A stretch of DNA of 5,218 nt from Deinococcus sp. (lineage in GTDB: Bacteria > Deinococcota > Deinococci > Deinococcales > Deinococcaceae), in the NCBI RefSeq assembly GCF_018260555.1, contig NZ_JAGLBB010000112.1, forward strand, positions 1 to 5,218, read 5' to 3'. The notes beneath the pieces were generated by a model. It saw only the letters and a list, made by a program, of their open reading frames with translations, did no database searches and was not told the DNA's origin. Shown one piece after another: positions 1 to 5,218 of this stretch. Positions within the stretch are counted from its first letter, which is position 1; the number at the start of each line of letters is the position of its first letter. The translations under genes were made by a program, and so were the position numbers.

Positions 1-11
1 ACGGGGCGCTT

Positions 12-17
12 TACACT
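12..17 (+). promoter_or_regulatory. -10-like box TACACT of a possible leaderless start at 24
   Basis: TACACT matches the TATAAT consensus at 4 of 6 positions. It sits exactly 6 nt before the ATG at 24, so transcription would begin at or next to that A. The same geometry precedes the other gene starts in this window, which is the main support. Any -35 element would lie at or beyond the left edge and cannot be judged. Confidence 0.35.
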
Positions 18-23
18 GGGAGC

Positions 24-95
24 ATGACGGTTTCTACAGACGCAGTCCCGGCGGGCGCGGCCTCCCCCACGCGCATTGCGTACCCTTCATCCTGA
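24..95 (+). CDS. possible 23-residue small protein, unknown function
   Basis: This short frame starts with ATG and ends with TGA, and encodes 23 residues (MTVSTDAVPAG... ending IAYPSS). It has no membrane segment, cysteine or recognisable motif. The case for it is positional: a TACACT box lies 6 nt before the ATG, as expected for a leaderless gene, and a strong GC hairpin (101-139) follows the stop. It faces the 3' end of amylosucrase, so it is not a leader peptide for that gene. It could be a genuine small protein, the surviving 5' end of a decayed gene, or chance. A frame this short arises easily in GC-rich DNA, so the call is tentative. I do not recognise the sequence. Confidence 0.25.
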   Translation: MTVSTDAVPAGAASPTRIAYPSS

Positions 96-100
96 CGCCT

Positions 101-139
101 GGGCGGCCCGGCGTGTGTAGGCCAACCCGGGTTCCGCCC
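101..139. terminator. strong GC hairpin between convergent transcripts, possible terminator without U tract
   Basis: The arm GGGCGGCCCGG (101-111) pairs with CCGGG (127-131) and CCGCCC (134-139). This gives 11 G-C pairs with a 2-nt TT bulge (132-133) and a 15-nt loop (112-126). It lies 27 nt past the amylosucrase stop and 6 nt past the stop of the small ORF, so it could end either transcript. No T run follows on either strand, so it is not a classical intrinsic terminator. It may act as a 3'-end stabiliser or a weak terminator. Confidence 0.4.
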
Positions 140-165
140 CGCTACGAAGGATCAGCTCATCCGCT

Positions 166-2097
<1,932 letters not shown>

Positions 2098-2104
2098 ACC
2101 CGCA

Positions 2105-2122
2105 CAGCATAAACACATGCTG
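2105..2122. promoter_or_regulatory. inverted repeat CAGCAT-N6-ATGCTG over the amylosucrase -10
   Basis: CAGCAT (2105-2110) and ATGCTG (2117-2122) form a perfect 6-bp dyad around a 6-nt AT-rich centre. The left arm contains most of the -10 hexamer of the minus-strand promoter, so a bound protein would block RNA polymerase. It overlaps the next dyad by 2 bp. It may be an operator, or may partly reflect the promoter sequence itself. Confidence 0.3.
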
Positions 2123-2135
2123 GAACTGTTTCCAA
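2106..2135 (-). promoter_or_regulatory. amylosucrase promoter (-35 TTGGAA, -10 TATGCT)
   Basis: Reading the minus strand, TTGGAA (2135-2130, 4 of 6 to TTGACA), an 18-nt spacer and TATGCT (2111-2106, 4 of 6 to TATAAT) precede the ATG at 2097 by 8 nt. There is no Shine-Dalgarno sequence in that gap, so the mRNA is probably leaderless or nearly so. Two inverted repeats overlap these elements and could carry regulation. Confidence 0.6.
2121..2134. promoter_or_regulatory. LacI-family-like operator TGGAACTGTTTCCA
   Basis: TGGAA (2121-2125), CTGT and TTCCA (2130-2134) form a 14-bp dyad with perfect 5-bp arms. It closely resembles operators of LacI/GalR-family sugar regulators, which commonly read TGGAA/TGAAA..TTCCA/TTTCA around a central CG. 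Here the centre is TG. It covers five of the six -35 bases and part of the spacer of the amylosucrase promoter, the right place for a sugar-responsive repressor. It is about 45 bp from the proS -10 box, so it would mainly act on amylosucrase. No regulator gene lies in the window. Confidence 0.5.
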
Positions 2136-2156
2136 CAGGGCCATGACCCTTGCACC

Positions 2157-2184
2157 CTGATCGTCACTCCGCGCCCGGTATCAT
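2157..2184 (+). promoter_or_regulatory. proS promoter (weak -35 CTGATC, -10 TATCAT)
   Basis: TATCAT (2179-2184) matches TATAAT at 5 of 6 positions and ends 8 nt before the proS ATG at 2193. CTGATC (2157-2162), with a 16-nt spacer, is a weak -35 (3 of 6). The short gap leaves no room for a T-box leader. It holds only a GCGGGGCG stretch, not a well-placed Shine-Dalgarno, so near-leaderless translation is likely. Confidence 0.55.
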
Positions 2185-2192
2185 GCGGGGCG

Positions 2193-3692
<1,500 letters not shown>

Positions 3693-3769
3693 TCCCCGCC
3701 GGGGTGGAACGGCTGCCCACCAGTCCATCCGACCAGAGCGGGTGGTAGCAGGGGGCGGGTTACGGGCAT

Positions 3770-3802
3770 GGGCGCCTTCCTGATGGGGGGCGCCCTTTCC
3801 CT
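3770..3802 (+). terminator. intrinsic terminator after proS
   Basis: GGGCGCCTTCC (3770-3780) pairs with GGGGGGCGCCC (3785-3795). This forms an 11-bp stem, including two G-U wobbles, closed by a TGAT tetraloop. It is followed directly by the pyrimidine tract TTTCCCT. It lies 77 nt past the proS stop and before the next promoter, so it separates proS from the binding-protein gene. Confidence 0.75.
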
Positions 3803-3821
3803 GTCGCTACCGCCGACCGAA

Positions 3822-3836
3822 TAGATTACAACTCTA
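3822..3836. promoter_or_regulatory. small dyad TAGA-N7-TCTA upstream of the binding-protein gene
   Basis: TAGA (3822-3825) and TCTA (3833-3836) form an inverted repeat in the AT-rich stretch ahead of the -10 box at 3851. They lie about 27-42 bp before the expected transcription start, which covers the -35 position. The arms are short, so this is a weak candidate for a regulator site. Confidence 0.2.
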
Positions 3837-3850
3837 CTCAACTGCTCTGC

Positions 3851-3856
3851 TATGCT
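3851..3856 (+). promoter_or_regulatory. -10 box TATGCT of the binding-protein gene
   Basis: TATGCT is the same hexamer as in the amylosucrase promoter. It lies 7 nt before the ATG at 3864, again implying a leaderless mRNA, and the gap GCGCCCC contains no Shine-Dalgarno. ATTACA (3825-3830, 4 of 6) is the best -35 candidate, but its 20-nt spacer is long. The promoter may therefore depend on an activator. The position also decides the start codon: the in-frame ATG at 3852 lies inside the box. Confidence 0.55.
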
Positions 3857-3863
3857 GCGCCCC

Positions 3864-4838
3864 ATGAAGCGTGCCCTCCTGCCCCTCCTGACCCTCTCCC
3901 TGATCGCCAGCGCCAGCGCCCAGCAGGCCAAAGAACTGCGCCTGGGCGTGTTCCCCAACATCACGCACGCCGCCGGACTGGTCGGCGTGCAGCGCGGCCT
4001 GATCCAGAAGAACCTGCCGGGCGGCGTGAAACTGATCGTCAGGGAATTCGCGAACGGCAGCCAGATCAACGAGGCGTTCGCCGCCGGAGCCATCGACGCC
4101 GCGTACGTCGGCCCTGGCCCCGCCATGAACGCCTTCATGCGGGGCGTGCCCATCCAGGTGTACGCTGGGGCCGCGAATGCCGGGGCGGTACTCGTCGCGC
4201 GCAAAGACAGCGGCGTGCGGAACGTCAAGGCCCTGGGCGGCAAGAAAGTCGCGGTGCCCACGCGCGGCAGCACGCAGGACATCAGCCTGCGCCACCTGCT
4301 GCACGAGAACGGCCTGAAATCCACGGACGAGGGCGGCACCGTCACCATCGTGCCTATCGACCCGGCGAACATGCCCGCCGCCTTCGCCAGCAAGCAGGTG
4401 GACGCCGCGCTCGTGCAGGAACCCTGGGGCGCCGTCATGGAAACCCAGGGCGCGAAACTGATCGCCAACGAGAAAGCCATCTGGGCCGGCGGGAACTACA
4501 CCACCACCGTGCTGACCGTGAACACCAAGTACGCCGCCGCGAACCCCGAGACGCTCAGGGGCCTGCTCAAGGGTCACCTGGCAGCCATCGAATTCATCCG
4601 GGGCAGCAACGCGGGCGCGCAGAAAGCGGTCGCGGAGCAGATCTACGCCTTCACCGGCAAACGCCCCAACACCGCCGAACTGTTCAAGGCCCTGTCCCGC
4701 ACCAAGGTCACCTGGGACATCAACCTGAACACCCTGGCCGAGTACGCCGAACTGAACCGCGAGGCTGGCTTTGCGCGTGACGTACCGGACCTGAACCGCT
4801 TCGTGAACCTGGACCTGATCCGCAGCCTCTCTAAATAA
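3864..4838 (+). CDS. ABC transporter substrate-binding protein, sulfonate/nitrate/taurine (SsuA/TauA-like) family
   Basis: This is an exported binding protein of 324 residues that would capture a small anionic nutrient and hand it to an ABC permease. A signal peptide is clear: MKR, a hydrophobic core (about 4-15), then the ASA site with cleavage expected after A19. No lipobox cysteine is present, so it is a soluble exported protein. The mature chain opens with KELRLGVFPNITHA (about 23-36). DAAYVGPGPAMNAF (78-91), VPTRGSTQD (131-139) and DAALVQEPWGAVM (about 180-192) are typical of the NMT1/SsuA-like fold, with lobes joined near residues 100 and 200. The substrate cannot be told: aliphatic sulfonate is the usual automatic label, while nitrate, taurine or a thiamine precursor are possible. 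I start at 3864 rather than 3852 because of the signal peptide and the -10 box. No permease or ATPase gene is next to it: proS lies upstream and an unrelated gene downstream. Confidence 0.88.
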   Translation: MKRALLPLLTLSLIASASAQQAKELRLGVFPNITHAAGLVGVQRGLIQKNLPGGVKLIVREFANGSQINEAFAAGAIDAAYVGPGPAMNAFMRGVPIQVYAGAANAGAVLVARKDSGVRNVKALGGKKVAVPTRGSTQDISLRHLLHENGLKSTDEGGTVTIVPIDPANMPAAFASKQVDAALVQEPWGAVMETQGAKLIANEKAIWAGGNYTTTVLTVNTKYAAANPETLRGLLKGHLAAIEFIRGSNAGAQKAVAEQIYAFTGKRPNTAELFKALSRTKVTWDINLNTLAEYAELNREAGFARDVPDLNRFVNLDLIRSLSK

Positions 4839-4840
4839 TG

Positions 4841-4849
4841 CGGACTCCG
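4841..4849. repeat. palindrome CGGACTCCG, first of the CGGA-N-TCCG cluster
   Basis: This odd palindrome begins 2 nt after the stop codon of the binding-protein gene. The same CGGA-N-TCCG form occurs again at 4878-4886 and 4942-4950, and an expanded form, CGGAT-TG-ATCCG, at 4912-4923. Just beyond, GGCTG (4849-4853) can pair with CAGCC (4865-4869) over an 11-nt loop. That hairpin is weak, and I do not regard it as a proven terminator. Confidence 0.4.
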
Positions 4850-4872
4850 GCTGAATGGTCTTTGCAGCCCCT

Positions 4873-4889
4873 TCAATCGGAATCCGTAT
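4873..4889 (+). repeat. 17-bp direct repeat, copy 1
   Basis: TCAATCGGAATCCGTAT is identical to copy 2 at 4937-4953, 64 bp downstream (about six helical turns). It contains the palindrome CGGAATCCG. Copy 1 runs into a TATGCT hexamer (4887-4892), the same -10-like sequence used by two genes here, but no start codon follows at the leaderless distance. Confidence 0.75.
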
Positions 4890-4910
4890 GCTGTTCCCAC
4901 TCGCATCCGC

Positions 4911-4923
4911 TCGGATTGATCCG
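4911..4923. repeat. inverted degenerate copy and palindrome CGGAT-TG-ATCCG
   Basis: TCGGATTGA (4911-4919) is the reverse complement of TCAATCCGA, matching the first nine bases of the 17-bp repeat at 8 of 9 positions. The site also forms its own palindrome, CGGAT-TG-ATCCG (4912-4923). Its GATTGAT (4914-4920) can pair with ATCAATC (4936-4942) of copy 2 to form a 7-bp hairpin stem. Confidence 0.45.
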
Positions 4924-4936
4924 GGACTGCGCCGAA

Positions 4937-4953
4937 TCAATCGGAATCCGTAT
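4937..4953 (+). repeat. 17-bp direct repeat, copy 2
   Basis: This is identical to 4873-4889. Relative to the expected transcription start of the next gene (4981) it covers about -44 to -28, where a -35 element should be. No good -35 hexamer is visible there, so an activator or repressor site is one reading. A copy of a dispersed intergenic repeat is the other. Confidence 0.75.
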
Positions 4954-4968
4954 CAGACCCGGATGCTC

Positions 4969-4974
4969 TAGACT
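4969..4974 (+). promoter_or_regulatory. -10-like box TAGACT of the last gene
   Basis: TAGACT matches TATAAT at 4 of 6 positions and lies 6 nt before the ATG at 4981, the same geometry as at position 24. The intervening GGAGGG is purine-rich like a Shine-Dalgarno, but directly abuts the ATG, too close for normal ribosome spacing. Leaderless initiation is therefore more likely. No convincing -35 is visible, and the second 17-bp repeat occupies that position. Confidence 0.5.
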
Positions 4975-4980
4975 GGAGGG

Positions 4981-5218
4981 ATGACGGGGCCAAAGAAAGG
5001 TTCACGGGGACGAGCCCCACAACGCATGACTGCTCAGGGTCGCGGTGGTATCACGCGCGACACCATCAAACCAGCCGGACCCACGCGGGATTCCGGCGGC
5101 CCGGAACGCCGGGACGGAGCCCATAAGGACACCCGCCCCGCACGCAGCAGTGACGCCCGGCCCGGCAGCACCCGCGCCGCCACGGGCGGGGGCCGCAGCG
5201 GCGCGGCGGGCGCACGCG
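4981..5218 (+). CDS. 5' part of a gene with a basic, Gly/Arg-rich disordered N-terminus, function unresolved
   Basis: The frame opens at ATG 4981 and is still open at the window end, giving 79 residues and one extra base. It starts MTGPKKGSRGRAPQRMTAQG. It is dominated by Gly, Arg, Ala, Pro, Ser and Thr, with almost no hydrophobic residues, no signal peptide and no folded-domain motif. Such tails are often the nucleic-acid-binding extension of RNA-modifying enzymes (rRNA methyltransferases, pseudouridine synthases) or helicases in GC-rich bacteria, but nothing here chooses among them. An internal ATG at residue 16 is possible, though the -10 spacing favours the first. The composition does not look like an ABC permease or ATPase, so the gene is unlikely to be the partner of the binding protein. 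The 5' region carries the repeat cluster. Confidence 0.6.
   Translation, partial: MTGPKKGSRGRAPQRMTAQGRGGITRDTIKPAGPTRDSGGPERRDGAHKDTRPARSSDARPGSTRAATGGGRSGAAGAR

Noticed and set aside
2098..2118. Upstream ATG for amylosucrase adding MCLCCAG
   Set aside because: The extra codons overlap the -10 hexamer. The ATG at 2097 has the correct spacing.
2136..2192. T-box or other riboswitch ahead of proS
   Set aside because: The -10 box ends 8 nt before the start codon, so there is no leader RNA to fold.
3852..3863. Upstream ATG for the binding protein adding MLRP
   Set aside because: It lies inside the TATGCT -10 box and would spoil a standard MKR-type signal peptide start.
4873..4953. CRISPR array
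   Set aside because: There are only two copies of a 17-mer, spaced 64 bp apart, with no cas genes. Repeat length and spacing do not fit.

Overview
The window is GC-rich, densely coded DNA from a free-living bacterium, most probably a Deinococcus. Four things point there. First, there is an amylosucrase-type GH13 enzyme, a family well known from Deinococcus and Neisseria. Second, the prolyl-tRNA synthetase is of the short archaeal/eukaryotic-like type, with a C-terminal zinc domain. Third, every credible gene start has a -10-like TANNNT hexamer only 6-8 nt before its ATG and mostly no Shine-Dalgarno sequence, which is the leaderless-mRNA layout reported as common in Deinococcus. Fourth, the codon bias is strongly toward G/C. 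The genus is an inference, because no marker gene settles it.

Layout: (1) Positions 1-165 hold a possible 23-residue small ORF (24-95, +) with its own -10 box, then a strong GC hairpin (101-139) between it and the convergent amylosucrase. (2) Positions 166-2097 (-) encode the amylosucrase. (3) Positions 2098-2192 are a divergent promoter region. On the amylosucrase side it has two overlapping dyads, one of which closely resembles a LacI-family sugar-regulator operator. (4) Positions 2193-3692 (+) encode prolyl-tRNA synthetase. (5) A convincing intrinsic terminator follows at 3770-3802. (6) Positions 3864-4838 (+) encode a secreted ABC-transporter substrate-binding protein of the sulfonate/nitrate/taurine (SsuA/TauA-like) family, with no permease or ATPase beside it in the window. 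(7) Positions 4839-4980 are a repeat-bearing intergenic region. It has a 17-bp perfect direct repeat, an inverted degenerate copy, and a cluster of CGGA-N-TCCG palindromes. (8) From 4981 (+) to the window end runs the start of a gene whose visible 79 residues are a basic, Gly/Arg-rich, probably disordered extension. Its function cannot be told from what is present.

The protein genes look like independent transcription units, each with its own promoter, rather than a pathway. Amylosucrase would handle sucrose and alpha-glucan, ProS is translation housekeeping, and the binding protein serves nutrient uptake. I see no defence system, mobile element, CRISPR array, tRNA or rRNA. The most interesting signals are regulatory: the operator-like dyads before amylosucrase, the palindrome/repeat cluster at 4841-4953, and the possible short transcript at the left edge.
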